From Gammaproteobacteria bacterium (lineage in GTDB: Bacteria; Pseudomonadota; Gammaproteobacteria; Enterobacterales; Permianibacteraceae), in the NCBI GenBank assembly GCA_016182845.1, contig JACPFT010000019.1:62001-126000 (forward strand): 64,000 bases of DNA, given 5' to 3'. How positions within the stretch are numbered: the stretch's first letter is position 1; the number at the start of each line of letters is the position of its first letter. The notes under the pieces were generated by a model. It did no database searches. It saw only the letters and a program-made list of their open reading frames with translations, and was not told where the DNA came from. This document shows positions 15,427 to 24,328 of the stretch, piece by piece. Both the position numbers and the translations under genes were made by a program.

Positions 15427-17058
15427 TTAGGGGAAGGTGATGCTCCAGCTGTTGATATAGCCCACATCGGCCGCCGCGCGGTCCTTGGCGCGCAGCTTCC
15501 ACACGCCGTTGCTGGCGGTGGTGCCGGCATTGACCGAGTAGGTCTTGACGATGTTGTCGGCCGAGCCGCCCGAGCGGTTGTGCAGGTTGTACACCGTGCC
15601 GCTGGGGGCGATCAGGTCGACGATCAGGTCGCCGATGTAGGGGTGCACGATATTGACCGCCACCGAGACCGTGCCGGACTGGCCGCTACGGGTCGAGGTC
15701 ACCGAGCTGGAGATGCCGGTGGTGTTGTTGTCCGGGATGTTGTAGTCGGTGGTGTTGGTGAAGGTCGTGCCCGGGGGCGGCGGGGTCACGTCGCCGCGGA
15801 AGCCGGCCACGGTCGCCGCCGTGGCGTTCAGCACGCGGGCATTGTCGCTCTGGCTGCTGGTGCCCATGGCCTGGCCGTCGGTATAGGTCTTGAGCGGGTT
15901 GGACCAGTAGTTGATGCGCGTGCAGGACGGCGAGCAGTTATAGCCCATGACCGTGCGCCAGGCCTTGTTGGGGGCCTGGTAGCCGTGGCCGTAGGCGTAG
16001 GGCGTGGTGGTCGGGTCGTTGAGCGGGTCGTGGCGGGCGGACTGCAGGTGGCCCATCTCGTGGGCGAAGCTGTAATAGCCGGTGGCGCAGTCGTAGTGGA
16101 CGACGGCGAAGGCCGTGCTGGCGGTGGCGCCGATGGCCTTGGCGATGCCGCAGGCCTCGGAGTTGTTGAGGATCAGGACGCCGATGTCGGCGGCATACTG
16201 GTCGCGCAGGGTGTGGATGCCGTCCATATAGCCGTCGTTGGTGGCGGCATAGCGATCCTTGTCGGTGCTGATGCTGGTGGATTCCGTGTAGGTCACGGCG
16301 GAGCTGTGGGCCAGCTCGGCGGTCAGGGCGATGCCGGAATTGGCATAACCCTGGTTGGTCTCGGTCATGGCCAGGTTGATGAGGGCGGTCATGTCGGTGA
16401 CCTGGGCGGCGGCGCCCTGGGTCCAGTTGACCATGACTTTCATGACCGTGTTGGTGGCCGTGGCCACGGCATTGCTCGTGGCGGCGGCGCGGCTGCTGGT
16501 GACCTGGGTCAGGCTGTCGCGCAGGCGGGCCGAGCTGACCTGCTCGCTGTATTCCTTGGGGTGTTCCGGCGGGAAGCGGCTTTCGTCGACCTGGGTGACG
16601 ATGTGCTCGCCATTGGCCAGGGGGCGGATGGTGTAGAGCTGGCCGCCCACGACCACGTTGCCGGTGATGCGGCCCTGGCGCTGCACCAGGATGGCGCTGT
16701 CGGCGCCGGCGTCGACCACGTTGGCCATGATCAGATCGCTGGCCGGCTTGCCGACCCAGATCAGGCTGCCGTCGGCGGTGTGCTTGGCTTCCTTGAGCGT
16801 GGCGCTGAAGTTGACGCCGGGCAGCAGGTTCAGGTTGAGTTCGCGGGTCTTGGCGCTGAGGACGCCCTTCAGGCTCTTGACGGCCAGGCGTTCCACCTTG
16901 GCATCGGTCTGGGCCTGCTGCACCAGGCTGTTGTCCTTGGCGGAACGGGCGGCCTTGGCGGCGGTGGTGGCGAACAAATCGGTGCCGGCGGCCTGGACGC
17001 TGCCCGCGAAAGCGGACAGGCCGAGGGCCACGGCGAGCGCGGTCTTGGTGATGGTCAT
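15427..17058 (-). CDS. Secreted metzincin zinc metalloprotease with C-terminal P-domain
   Basis: A 543-aa secreted protease. A signal peptide covers residues 1-23 (ends VQA). A propeptide-like region runs to about residue 200. The catalytic zinc site HEMGHLQSARH lies near residue 334 (HExxHxxxxxH, with serine where metzincins usually have glycine), followed by a Met-turn VMGYNC near residue 370. A C-terminal proprotein-convertase P-domain follows (about residues 430-543: NIPDNNTTGISSSV, HPYIGDLIVDLIAPSGT, WKLRAKDRAAADVG). The architecture matches reprolysin-like secreted bacterial proteases. The upstream region 17059-17215 holds a perfect 12+12 dyad (17185-17209) that could be an operator. 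Substrate unknown. Confidence 0.88.
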   Translation of the reverse strand: MTITKTALAVALGLSAFAGSVQAAGTDLFATTAAKAARSAKDNSLVQQAQTDAKVERLAVKSLKGVLSAKTRELNLNLLPGVNFSATLKEAKHTADGSLIWVGKPASDLIMANVVDAGADSAILVQRQGRITGNVVVGGQLYTIRPLANGEHIVTQVDESRFPPEHPKEYSEQVSSARLRDSLTQVTSSRAAATSNAVATATNTVMKVMVNWTQGAAAQVTDMTALINLAMTETNQGYANSGIALTAELAHSSAVTYTESTSISTDKDRYAATNDGYMDGIHTLRDQYAADIGVLILNNSEACGIAKAIGATASTAFAVVHYDCATGYYSFAHEMGHLQSARHDPLNDPTTTPYAYGHGYQAPNKAWRTVMGYNCSPSCTRINYWSNPLKTYTDGQAMGTSSQSDNARVLNATAATVAGFRGDVTPPPPGTTFTNTTDYNIPDNNTTGISSSVTSTRSGQSGTVSVAVNIVHPYIGDLIVDLIAPSGTVYNLHNRSGGSADNIVKTYSVNAGTTASNGVWKLRAKDRAAADVGYINSWSITFP

Positions 17059-17184
17059 CTGGATGTTCTCGTTTGTTTTTTTACAGGCCGGCTGGCGCCG
17101 GTTCTCTCTTCTGCCCGTTCAGACAGCCCCGGGTCGGCGAGTTTTAACGAGGAATTGAACGAGAAGCAAATGCTCTGGGCGATA

Positions 17185-17209
17185 AGCTAATAACAATTTG
17201 TTATTAGCT
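17185..17209. promoter_or_regulatory. Perfect 12-bp inverted repeat, candidate operator
   Basis: AGCTAATAACAA, one central T, then TTGTTATTAGCT: a perfect 25-bp dyad in an AT-rich patch about 127 bp upstream of the protease start. There is no T-run after it that would mark a terminator, so a regulator-binding site is more likely. The factor is unknown. Confidence 0.55.
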
Positions 17210-17215
17210 GAAATA

Positions 17216-17605
17216 ATGGACACATTACAAAAGCCCCGAGGCCTTGATGTCCAGGTAGCGGCCGACCAGGTGCACCGGCAGCTCCTCGGGCGGATCGTCC
17301 TGCGCAGCGACTACGACGCCGTGACCGGCTACCGCCTGCGCAGTGTCGACGAGCCCCCGGCGACCGGGACCTTGAGCGAACTGCCGGCCGGGAGCTGCGC
17401 CGTCGACGCCTGCGGCAATGTTCTCAAGGAGAAATTCGGCAACGGCCTCACCACCGAGCGCGGCTACGACCCGACCGACGGCTGGATCTTGAGCATCTGC
17501 ACGGCGATGGGCAGCCGCTGCTCCCTGGCCGGCTCTCGAATAACGGGGTCTGTAATCGTAACGTCTACGACAGCCACTCACCCCTCCAGCATCGCTCCCA
17601 CATGA
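17216..17605 (+). pseudogene. RHS/YD-repeat protein fragment (relic)
   Basis: The translated frame carries two YD/RHS-like repeat units, RSDYDAVTGYRLRSVDE and DACGNVLKEKFGNGLTTERGYD followed by GWILSI. These are typical of RHS toxins and cell-wall-associated repeat proteins, which are normally over 1000 residues long. Here only about 130 codons remain, there is no signal peptide or toxin domain, and the frame ends inside the deacetylase gene. It is best read as a remnant of a larger RHS locus. The match is by repeat pattern only. Confidence 0.55.
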
Positions 17606-18498
17606 GCCGCCACCCCTTCCTCCAGGGCCGTAAAGTCGTAGCCGCCTTCCAGGCTGGACACCAGCCGGCCCTGGGCATGGCGCCGCGCCAGGGCGACGAG
17701 TTCCCGGCTGAGCCAGGCATAGTCCTCGGTCTCCCAGGCCATGCCGGCCAGGGGGTCGCGGCGGTGGGCATCGAAGCCGGCGGAGATCAGGATGAGCTGG
17801 GGGCGGTGGGCCTCCAGGGCGGGCAGGAAGCGGTCTTCCCAGACGGCGCGCAGTTCCCGGCCGCCGCCGCCGGCGGCCATAGTTGCATTGACGATATGGG
17901 CGGGCGTCGCGCCCGTGCCCGAGTAGGGATAGAGCGGGTGTTGGAAGCTGGAGCAGAGCAGGGCGCGCGGCTCGGCTGCCAGGAGGTCCTGGCTGCCATT
18001 GCCGTGGTGCACGTCGAAGTCGACGAGGGCGACGCGCTCGCAGCCTAGCGCCAGGGCATGGATCGCGCCCAGGGCGATATTGCCCAGGAAGCAGAAGCCC
18101 ATGGCGCGGTCGTGCTCGGCATGATGGCCCGGCGGGCGCACCAGGCAGAAGGCGCGCTCGAACTCGCCGGCCAGCACCGCCTCCACGGCCTGTTTCACGG
18201 CGCCGGCGGCGAGCAGCGCGGCGTGCAGGCTATGGGGATTCATGGCGGTGTCGGCATCCAGGGCGGCGAGGCCCTGGGCCGGGCTGCGGGCTTGCAGCAA
18301 GGCCAGGTAGTCCGGGGCATGGCCCCGCGCCAGATAGTCCCAGGGGGCTTCTTCGGCCAGCCGCTCCTCGAGCCGCGCCATCAGCCCGGCTTTCTCCAGG
18401 CCGCGCCGGGCGGCGGCCAGGCGTTCCGGACACTCGGGGTGGCCGGCGCCCATGGCGTGCGGGGCGCAGTCGGGGTGGGAATAGAGCGCGACGGCCAT
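17578..18498 (-). CDS. Histone-deacetylase-family (AcuC/HdaH-like) deacetylase
   Basis: A 306-aa zinc hydrolase of the arginase/deacetylase fold. Catalytic and metal-binding segments are intact: PPGHHAEHDRAMGFC near residue 125, LVDFDVHHGNGSQD near residue 165, and ISAGFDAHRRDPLAG near residue 245. Bacterial members remove acyl groups from acetyl-lysine, acetylpolyamines or other amides. I start at ATG 18498 (GGGAG 9 nt upstream); a longer frame to 18573 would overlap the rmuC start. It is divergent from rmuC with about 50 bp between starts. A role in polyamine turnover is possible but not shown. Confidence 0.9.
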   Translation of the reverse strand: MAVALYSHPDCAPHAMGAGHPECPERLAAARRGLEKAGLMARLEERLAEEAPWDYLARGHAPDYLALLQARSPAQGLAALDADTAMNPHSLHAALLAAGAVKQAVEAVLAGEFERAFCLVRPPGHHAEHDRAMGFCFLGNIALGAIHALALGCERVALVDFDVHHGNGSQDLLAAEPRALLCSSFQHPLYPYSGTGATPAHIVNATMAAGGGGRELRAVWEDRFLPALEAHRPQLILISAGFDAHRRDPLAGMAWETEDYAWLSRELVALARRHAQGRLVSSLEGGYDFTALEEGVAAHVGAMLEG

Positions 18499-18547
18499 GG
18501 GCGAAACTCCCTGCGGTGGGCATCCTACCGATATACTCCCGCCCCAG

Positions 18548-20047
18548 ATGGCTGACAATCGGATGATGAACATGGTGTTTTCGGCGCAGATGGCTCTTTT
18601 TCTGGCGGCGGGCCTGGTCTTCGGCTTCGCCCTGGCGGCCTGGGTGTTCGCGGCCCGTCGGCGTGCCGCCCTGGATCTGCAGGCCGCCGCCCAGGCCCTG
18701 GAGCTGGAGCGGCTAGGCCAGGGAGAGGCACAGGCGAGGCGCGAGGCGGAGCGCCTGGCTGAACAGGCCCGCCAGCAGCAGGGCGAGCTGGCCGCCGCGC
18801 GCCAGGAGGCTCAGCGCCTCGCCGCCGAGCGGGCGGGCTACGCGGCCGAGGCCAGGCGCGTTCCGGAGCTGGAGCGGGAGCGGGAGGCGCTGAACGGGCT
18901 GGCTCAGGAGCGCGCCGCGCAAGTGCGCGAACTGGAGACCCGTATCGCCGAGGAACGGCTGAGGGCCGAGGAGAAGCTGGCCCTGCTCCTGGATGCCAAG
19001 CAGCAGCTGGCCCAGGATTTCGAGAGCCTGGCGAGGCGTATCTTCGAGGAGAAGAGCGAGAAGTTCTCGGCCCAGAGCAAGGAGCAGCTGGGCGCCCTGC
19101 TCAACCCCTTGCGCGAGCAGTTGGGCGAGTTCCGCCGCAAGGTGGACGACGTGCACGTGAAGGACAGCGAGGCGCGCTCCTCGCTCATGACCGAGATCGC
19201 CAATCTCAAGGGCCTGAACGAGCGCATCGGCCAGGACGCCCTGAACCTGACCCGGGCCCTGAAGGGCGAGACCAAGACCCAGGGCAACTGGGGCGAGGTG
19301 ATCCTGGAACGGGTCCTGGAGGAGTCGGGCCTGATGAAGGGCCGCGAATACGAGACCCAGGTGTCCCTGAGCGACGAGGAGGGCCGGCGCCTGCAGCCGG
19401 ACGTGATCCTGCGCCTGCCGGGCGGCAAGGACGTGATCATCGACTCCAAGGTGTCCTTGCTGGACTACGAGCGTTATTGCTCGGCGGCCGACGACGCCGA
19501 GCGGGCCGCCGGCCTCAAGGCCCATATCGCCTCCCTGCGCGCCCATCTGAAGGGCCTGTCGGCCAAGAGCTACGACAGCCTTCCCGGCGTGCGTTCCCTG
19601 GATTTCGTGCTCTTGTTCGTGCCCGTGGAAGCGGCCTTCATCACCGCCGTGGAGCACGACCGGGAGCTGTTCCGCGATGCCTTCGACAAGAACATCGTGG
19701 TGGTCTGCCCCTCGACGCTCCTGGCCACCCTGCGCACCATACACAACACCTGGCGCACCGAGTACCAGAACCAGAATGCCCTCAAGATCGCCGAGGAAGC
19801 CGGCAAGTTGCACGACAAATTCGCCGATTTCGTCAAGGCCCTGGACGAGGTCGGCGAGCGCCTGGGCCAGGCCCAGAAGGCCTATGACACGGCCTACAAC
19901 CGCCTGTCCACCGGCACGGGCAACCTGGTGAACCGCGTCGATGCCCTCAAGAAACTGGGCGCCAAGGCCAAGAAGTCCCTGGCCCTGGCCGAGGCCCGGG
20001 CGGATGCCGAGACCGAGCCGGACCTGCCGGCGCTTGACCCGAGCTGA
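18548..20047 (+). CDS. rmuC: DNA recombination protein RmuC
   Basis: A 499-aa protein. One N-terminal membrane helix (LFLAAGLVFGFALAAWVF) is followed by a long coiled coil rich in Ala/Glu/Arg (about residues 35-200) and the RmuC domain at about residues 210-450. The RmuC domain contains KTQGNWGEVILERVLEESG, the nuclease-like core DVIIDSKVSLLDYERY and FVPVEAAFITAVEHD. RmuC limits inversions at short inverted repeats; the domain resembles restriction-type nucleases. Several in-frame ATGs (18548, 18563, 18572) have only weak ribosome sites, so the exact start is uncertain by a few residues. Confidence 0.92.
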   Translation: MADNRMMNMVFSAQMALFLAAGLVFGFALAAWVFAARRRAALDLQAAAQALELERLGQGEAQARREAERLAEQARQQQGELAAARQEAQRLAAERAGYAAEARRVPELEREREALNGLAQERAAQVRELETRIAEERLRAEEKLALLLDAKQQLAQDFESLARRIFEEKSEKFSAQSKEQLGALLNPLREQLGEFRRKVDDVHVKDSEARSSLMTEIANLKGLNERIGQDALNLTRALKGETKTQGNWGEVILERVLEESGLMKGREYETQVSLSDEEGRRLQPDVILRLPGGKDVIIDSKVSLLDYERYCSAADDAERAAGLKAHIASLRAHLKGLSAKSYDSLPGVRSLDFVLLFVPVEAAFITAVEHDRELFRDAFDKNIVVVCPSTLLATLRTIHNTWRTEYQNQNALKIAEEAGKLHDKFADFVKALDEVGERLGQAQKAYDTAYNRLSTGTGNLVNRVDALKKLGAKAKKSLALAEARADAETEPDLPALDPS

Positions 20048-20098
20048 GCCGGGCCGGTACAAGCAGGACTGGGACGGCGGTAAGAGCAAGGACGAGGC

Positions 20099-21076
20099 AT
20101 GAACGAGGCGTGGCGCCGCTACGGCATGGCAATGGGATGGCTCCTGGCGGCCTGGCTGCTCGCCGCGCCGGCCGTGGCCGAGCCCGCACCCGAATCTGCA
20201 CCAGCACCCGAACTCGTGCCCAGCGTCCGCTGGTATGCGGCGGATTTCCCGCCGGCCTTCATTCTCAAGGGCGAGCTGCGCGGCCGGGGTTATTACGATC
20301 GCTTCTACGCCCAGTACATCCTGGGCGAGCTGGCCGGCTTTGAGCATCGCCAGTTGAGCGCCTCGCCGGCACGCATCCTACGCGATCTGAACGTGGTGCC
20401 CGAGGCCTGCGCCCTGGGCCTAGGCAAGACCGCCGAGCGGGAACGCCGCTACCGCTACTCCGCGCCCTTGCTGACCTATCTGCCCCTGGGCCTGGTGCTG
20501 CGCCGCGCCGAGCTGCCGGGCCTGCAAGCCTTCCTGGACGCCGAGGGGCGGGTGCGCCTAGAACCCTTGCTGGAGCAGAGCTCGCGCCGGATCGGCCTGG
20601 CCAAGTCCCGCGCCCTGGGCTCGCTGGACGTGATCCTGGGCAGGCACGAGGCGCAGCTAGTGCCCATCGCCTCCTTGTCGGCCTCGCCCATCGTGCTGCG
20701 CATGCTGGCCCTGAACCGGGGCATAGACGCCGCCCTGGCCTATTCCTTCGAGCTGACCCTGCTCAATGAGCCGGGGCCGGGCGGAAAGCCCCTGCGCGAG
20801 GACTTGATCTGGCTGCCCATCGCCGAGGAGCCCGACTTGCAGACCGGCCACGTGGCCTGCGCCCGCTCGCCCCGGGGCGAGGCCGTTATCGCGGCGGTGG
20901 ATGCCCTGTTGGCGCGTCCCGGCGTCGCCAAGGCCATGCAAGCCTATTACGAGGAATGGCTGGACGAGACGGGGCGGCATTGGTTCGCGCTGGCCAGGCG
21001 TCCGGCGGAACAACGCCTGGCCGAGCCGGCGCGGGCGGCTGCCACGGGAAAGTCCGCCGGTCTTAGTCGGCCTTGA
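20099..21076 (+). CDS. Periplasmic solute-binding-like protein (SBP_bac_3/TIGR02285 type)
   Basis: A 325-aa secreted protein with a signal peptide to about residue 27 (AVA). The opening RWYAADFPPAFILKGELRGRGYYD resembles amino-acid-binding family 3 proteins of the TIGR02285 type (W...PP.f...G.G..d). The mature part contains a second lobe segment (RRIGLAKSRALGSLDVILG) typical of this fold. No transporter genes are adjacent. Its 3' end overlaps the convergent diguanylate cyclase gene by 14 bp; in such families the binding protein sometimes serves a signalling role, but that is inference here. Confidence 0.7.
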   Translation: MNEAWRRYGMAMGWLLAAWLLAAPAVAEPAPESAPAPELVPSVRWYAADFPPAFILKGELRGRGYYDRFYAQYILGELAGFEHRQLSASPARILRDLNVVPEACALGLGKTAERERRYRYSAPLLTYLPLGLVLRRAELPGLQAFLDAEGRVRLEPLLEQSSRRIGLAKSRALGSLDVILGRHEAQLVPIASLSASPIVLRMLALNRGIDAALAYSFELTLLNEPGPGGKPLREDLIWLPIAEEPDLQTGHVACARSPRGEAVIAAVDALLARPGVAKAMQAYYEEWLDETGRHWFALARRPAEQRLAEPARAAATGKSAGLSRP

Positions 21077-22895
21077 GCAGACGGTTGCGCCCCTCGGCCT
21101 TGGCCAGATACAGCGCCACGTCGGCGCGCTTCTTCAGGCGGTCCAGATCGTCGTCGGCGCGCAGTTCCGCTAGCCCTAAGCTGACCGTGAAGTCGATGGC
21201 GCCATTGACATGCAGATACGGTGTGTCGGCGATGAGCTGACGGATGCGCTCGCCGAACTCCTGGGCCGAGGCCGCGCTGCTTTCCGGCATCAGGATGGCG
21301 AATTCCTCGCCCCCTAGCCGGGCGAAGCGTTCGCTGCGCCGGCAGCGTTCCTGGATCTGCTCGGCGAAATGCTTGAGCACGGCGTCGCCCACATCGTGGC
21401 CGTGTTGGTCGTTGATCCGCTTGAAGTGATCGATGTCCAGCATGAGCAGGGACAGGGGCCGCTGGTAGCGGTGGGCGCGCCACAGCTCCTCCAGGGCGAA
21501 TTCCTCGAAGCCGCGTCGGTTCAAACAACCAGTCAGGGCGTCCTGGTGGGCCAGGCTGCGCCAATGATCCTCGGCCTCCTTGTTGGAACTGATGTCGCGG
21601 GTGGAGATCACCAGGTGCGGCTCGTTCAGGCTCTCGCTGCCGGCGATGCGCGCCCGGCTCTCCAGCCAGATCCAATCGCCGCGCCGGTGGCGGATCCGGT
21701 ATTGGGCGGCATACACCGGCTCGCCATGGGCCAGGGCTTGGAACAGGCTGGTGATGCGCGGCCAGTCGTCCGGGTGCACCAGGCTCTTGCGGAAGCGCAG
21801 GGAGCTGCGGATGTCCTCCACCGCATAGCCGCAGAGCTCGCGCACCGCCGGGCTCAGGTAGAGCAGGCGGCGGTGTTGGGTATACAGGGCGATGACGTCG
21901 GCCGAGCCCTCGGCCAGGACGCGGAAGCTCAGCTCGCGGCGATGGGCCTCGTCGGTGCGCTCGGCCACGGTCTGCTCCAATTCGGCATGCAGCTCGCGAA
22001 AGCCGGTCAGGGCCACGCCATAGAGCAGGCCGGCCACGCCCTGGGTCAGGCACAGGACCAGGAATTGCGGGGCGACGCTCTGCCAGCCGCCCAGCTCCAC
22101 CAGGAACATCAATACCAGGGCCAAGAGGCCCGTGGCGGCGGCGGTGCCGGTCACGCCGGCCATCAGGCCGGAGCCCACCGTGCTCAGGAACAGCACCAGG
22201 GCCACCAGGCTGACCTGCCAGGCCGGGTTCTTGAGCTCGGGATTGAGGGCCATGCCCACCAGGAGCACGGCGCCCACCAGGCTGGCCAGGTACCAGTTCT
22301 GCCGGCCCAGGCTGGGGCGCGGCCAGGCCAGGCTGGCCAGGTTCAGGCGCGGCGCCAACAACAAAAAGGCCGGAGTGAGCACCACCAGGCTGGCCATCTC
22401 GCCCAGCCAGAGGCGCAGGGTGTATTGCAGGAGGCGCGGGTCGGCGCCCTGCATATGCAGGACCAGGCCGATCAGGGCGGGGCCCATGGCGGCCAGGGGC
22501 AGCTCCAGCAGGAAGCGGCCCACCTGGGGCGTGGAGTCGAAATGGGGCAGACCGTTGGTCCGGGCCAGGAGCTGGGCATAGCCGGCATAGATCAGGCTGG
22601 ACAGGGGGACTTGCAGCCAGGTGGCGGGCGAGGTGGAGCCGTGGATCAGGGCCGTGCTCAAGAGGCCGGCGCCCACCGCCAGAGGCCAGTAGCGCGGACC
22701 GTAGAGCAGGAGCAGGCCCAAGCCCAGACCGGCGGCGGGGGAGTGCCAGACCAGGCCGGCGCTGGCGGCGACGCGGTGCCCCAGGGCGTCCAGGCACAAG
22801 TAGAACAACAGGAAGGCGCACACGGCCAAGCCGCGACGGAGGTCGAAGCCCTGGGTCAGGACCGGGAGTCGTTCGAAGGTAGCCGAGAGCAACAT
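21063..22895 (-). CDS. MASE1-PAS-GGDEF diguanylate cyclase
   Basis: A 610-aa membrane enzyme making cyclic di-GMP from two GTP. The N-terminal MASE1 sensor has about eight membrane segments (residues 15-300; LVWHSPAAGLGLGLLLLYGPRYWP is the recognisable start, here split by the helix). A PAS domain follows at about 320-440 (ALYTQHRRLLYLSPAVRELCG, with the PAC end WIWLESRARI). A GGDEF domain occupies about 445-610, with DIDHFKRINDQHGHDVGD and the active site RLGGEEFAILMPES near residue 530. The active site is intact; the allosteric RxxD site is not evident. I use ATG 22895 (GGAG 10 nt upstream). Confidence 0.93.
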   Translation of the reverse strand: MLLSATFERLPVLTQGFDLRRGLAVCAFLLFYLCLDALGHRVAASAGLVWHSPAAGLGLGLLLLYGPRYWPLAVGAGLLSTALIHGSTSPATWLQVPLSSLIYAGYAQLLARTNGLPHFDSTPQVGRFLLELPLAAMGPALIGLVLHMQGADPRLLQYTLRLWLGEMASLVVLTPAFLLLAPRLNLASLAWPRPSLGRQNWYLASLVGAVLLVGMALNPELKNPAWQVSLVALVLFLSTVGSGLMAGVTGTAAATGLLALVLMFLVELGGWQSVAPQFLVLCLTQGVAGLLYGVALTGFRELHAELEQTVAERTDEAHRRELSFRVLAEGSADVIALYTQHRRLLYLSPAVRELCGYAVEDIRSSLRFRKSLVHPDDWPRITSLFQALAHGEPVYAAQYRIRHRRGDWIWLESRARIAGSESLNEPHLVISTRDISSNKEAEDHWRSLAHQDALTGCLNRRGFEEFALEELWRAHRYQRPLSLLMLDIDHFKRINDQHGHDVGDAVLKHFAEQIQERCRRSERFARLGGEEFAILMPESSAASAQEFGERIRQLIADTPYLHVNGAIDFTVSLGLAELRADDDLDRLKKRADVALYLAKAEGRNRLLKAD

Positions 22896-23086
22896 GGCCA
22901 GCAACTCCGTTATGCTGTCGTTCTTGTTATGCCACGGCGGGGTTTCGGCCTCGGGACAAACTTAGCAAAGACCTAAAGTCCTTACCAGTCAAAAGGATGC
23001 TTGCTTGGCCAGAGTCTATTTATGACGGCCAAAAAGCAATGTATGACAGGGCATCGGGCGGATCGCGGCCCGATGCCCTTGGGGTC

Positions 23087-24316
23087 TTACTGCTCGAGCT
23101 TCAGGTCCAGGTGCTGGCGCTGCACCAGGCCCAGGCGGCTCTGGTCGGTCAGGCGCAGCTCGCGCAAGGCATAGGGCGGGCGCAGGCCATTCTGCTGCAG
23201 TACCGACGGTTCCAGCTTGAGCACGAGCTCGCCCCGGCCCTCCAGCCAGGCGGCGCTGCTGCTCAGGGCCGCCGGCCGCCACTGACCGGCCGCGTCCTGG
23301 CCATAGACCAGGGCGGTGAGCTCGTAGCGGCCGGGCAGGGCGGTACGCACCGGTACGCTCAAGCGCCAGGGCTCGCCCGCAGCGGCGGAACTCAGGCGCA
23401 GTTCCTTGCCGAGCCGGGCCGTCGGGCTGGCGATGGCCACGGCGCTGCGCAGGGTGCGCGGCACCAGGCCCGTGGTGCGCAGCTCCAGCTCCCAGAGACC
23501 GGGCGCGCTCGCCGCGCTCATGCCCAAGGGCAGCTTGGCCTGCCAGCGGCCGGCGGCGTCGCGCTCCAGCTTGAGATCGAAGCGCCGCCCGTCCGGGGCC
23601 AGCAGGGCGCCCTGCGCGCTCTTGGCCGCCAGGGTCTTGGCATCCTGGCTGAGCTCGGCGGAGAGGCTCAGGGTCTGGCCATGCACATAGGCATCGCTGC
23701 CGGCCTGGGCGCGGAGCACCAACCGGCTAGCCGGCTCATGGACCTGCACCAGGTAGCGCCGCGCCGCCGGCAGGGGCTCGCGGCTGCGCAGCTGGAAAGG
23801 CCCGAAGCCTCGCGCCGGGTTGATGCGCATCGCGCTGGCGCCGGCCAGGATCAGGCTGTCGGCATCGACCTCGCCCCGCGCCGCCAGGGCGAAGGCCTCG
23901 CGGCCCTGATAGCGGGTCTGGCCCACCAGCAGTTCCAGCCGCGCCGGGTCGACCAGGAGCGACTCGGGGCTGGCCCGCTCGCCCGGCGCCGCCAGGGCAT
24001 TGATGCGCAGCAGGGCGCCGGGCGCGCTGGTGGCCAGGTTCAGGCCCCGGTTCAGGGCTTCGCCCGTGGTTTCCAGCCAATAGCCGCGGCTCTCGGCCTT
24101 CGCCGGGGCCGGGGCTTGCAGGTCCTGGTCGGGCGGCAGCGCCCAGCTCATGCTCAGGGGCGCGCGCTCGTCGTTGAGCAGGGGCATGGCCACGTCGCCG
24201 CGCAGCTCGGCGGCCAAATCATTGCCCTCGGGCAGGCTCAGGCTGCGCGTGTCGGAGAGCGCGAGGCCAGGCAGGAGCATCAGGCCGAGGCTTAGGGTAT
24301 TCAGTAGGTGTTTCAT
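23087..24316 (-). CDS. Secreted DUF4785-like protein, partner of the upstream lipase
   Basis: A 409-aa exported protein with a signal peptide to about residue 21 (ALS). It has no catalytic motif I recognise. The composition suggests two or three beta-sandwich domains (for example RYLVQVHEPASRLVLRAQAGS, GRYELTALVYGQ). The layout fits the DUF4785 family, found in secreted proteins of several gammaproteobacteria. AAGGAG lies 8 nt before the ATG. It begins 12 bp after the lipase stop codon on the same strand, so the two are almost certainly co-transcribed. It could assist folding or surface attachment of the lipase, but this is a guess. Confidence 0.72.
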   Translation of the reverse strand: MKHLLNTLSLGLMLLPGLALSDTRSLSLPEGNDLAAELRGDVAMPLLNDERAPLSMSWALPPDQDLQAPAPAKAESRGYWLETTGEALNRGLNLATSAPGALLRINALAAPGERASPESLLVDPARLELLVGQTRYQGREAFALAARGEVDADSLILAGASAMRINPARGFGPFQLRSREPLPAARRYLVQVHEPASRLVLRAQAGSDAYVHGQTLSLSAELSQDAKTLAAKSAQGALLAPDGRRFDLKLERDAAGRWQAKLPLGMSAASAPGLWELELRTTGLVPRTLRSAVAIASPTARLGKELRLSSAAAGEPWRLSVPVRTALPGRYELTALVYGQDAAGQWRPAALSSSAAWLEGRGELVLKLEPSVLQQNGLRPPYALRELRLTDQSRLGLVQRQHLDLKLEQ

Positions 24317-24328
24317 GGCTCTCGCTCC

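Noticed and set aside
15412-17190. 592-codon plus-strand open frame across the protease gene
   Set aside because: Repetitive Gly/Val/His-rich translation with no start signal; the opposite strand encodes a protease with a zinc motif, Met-turn and P-domain.
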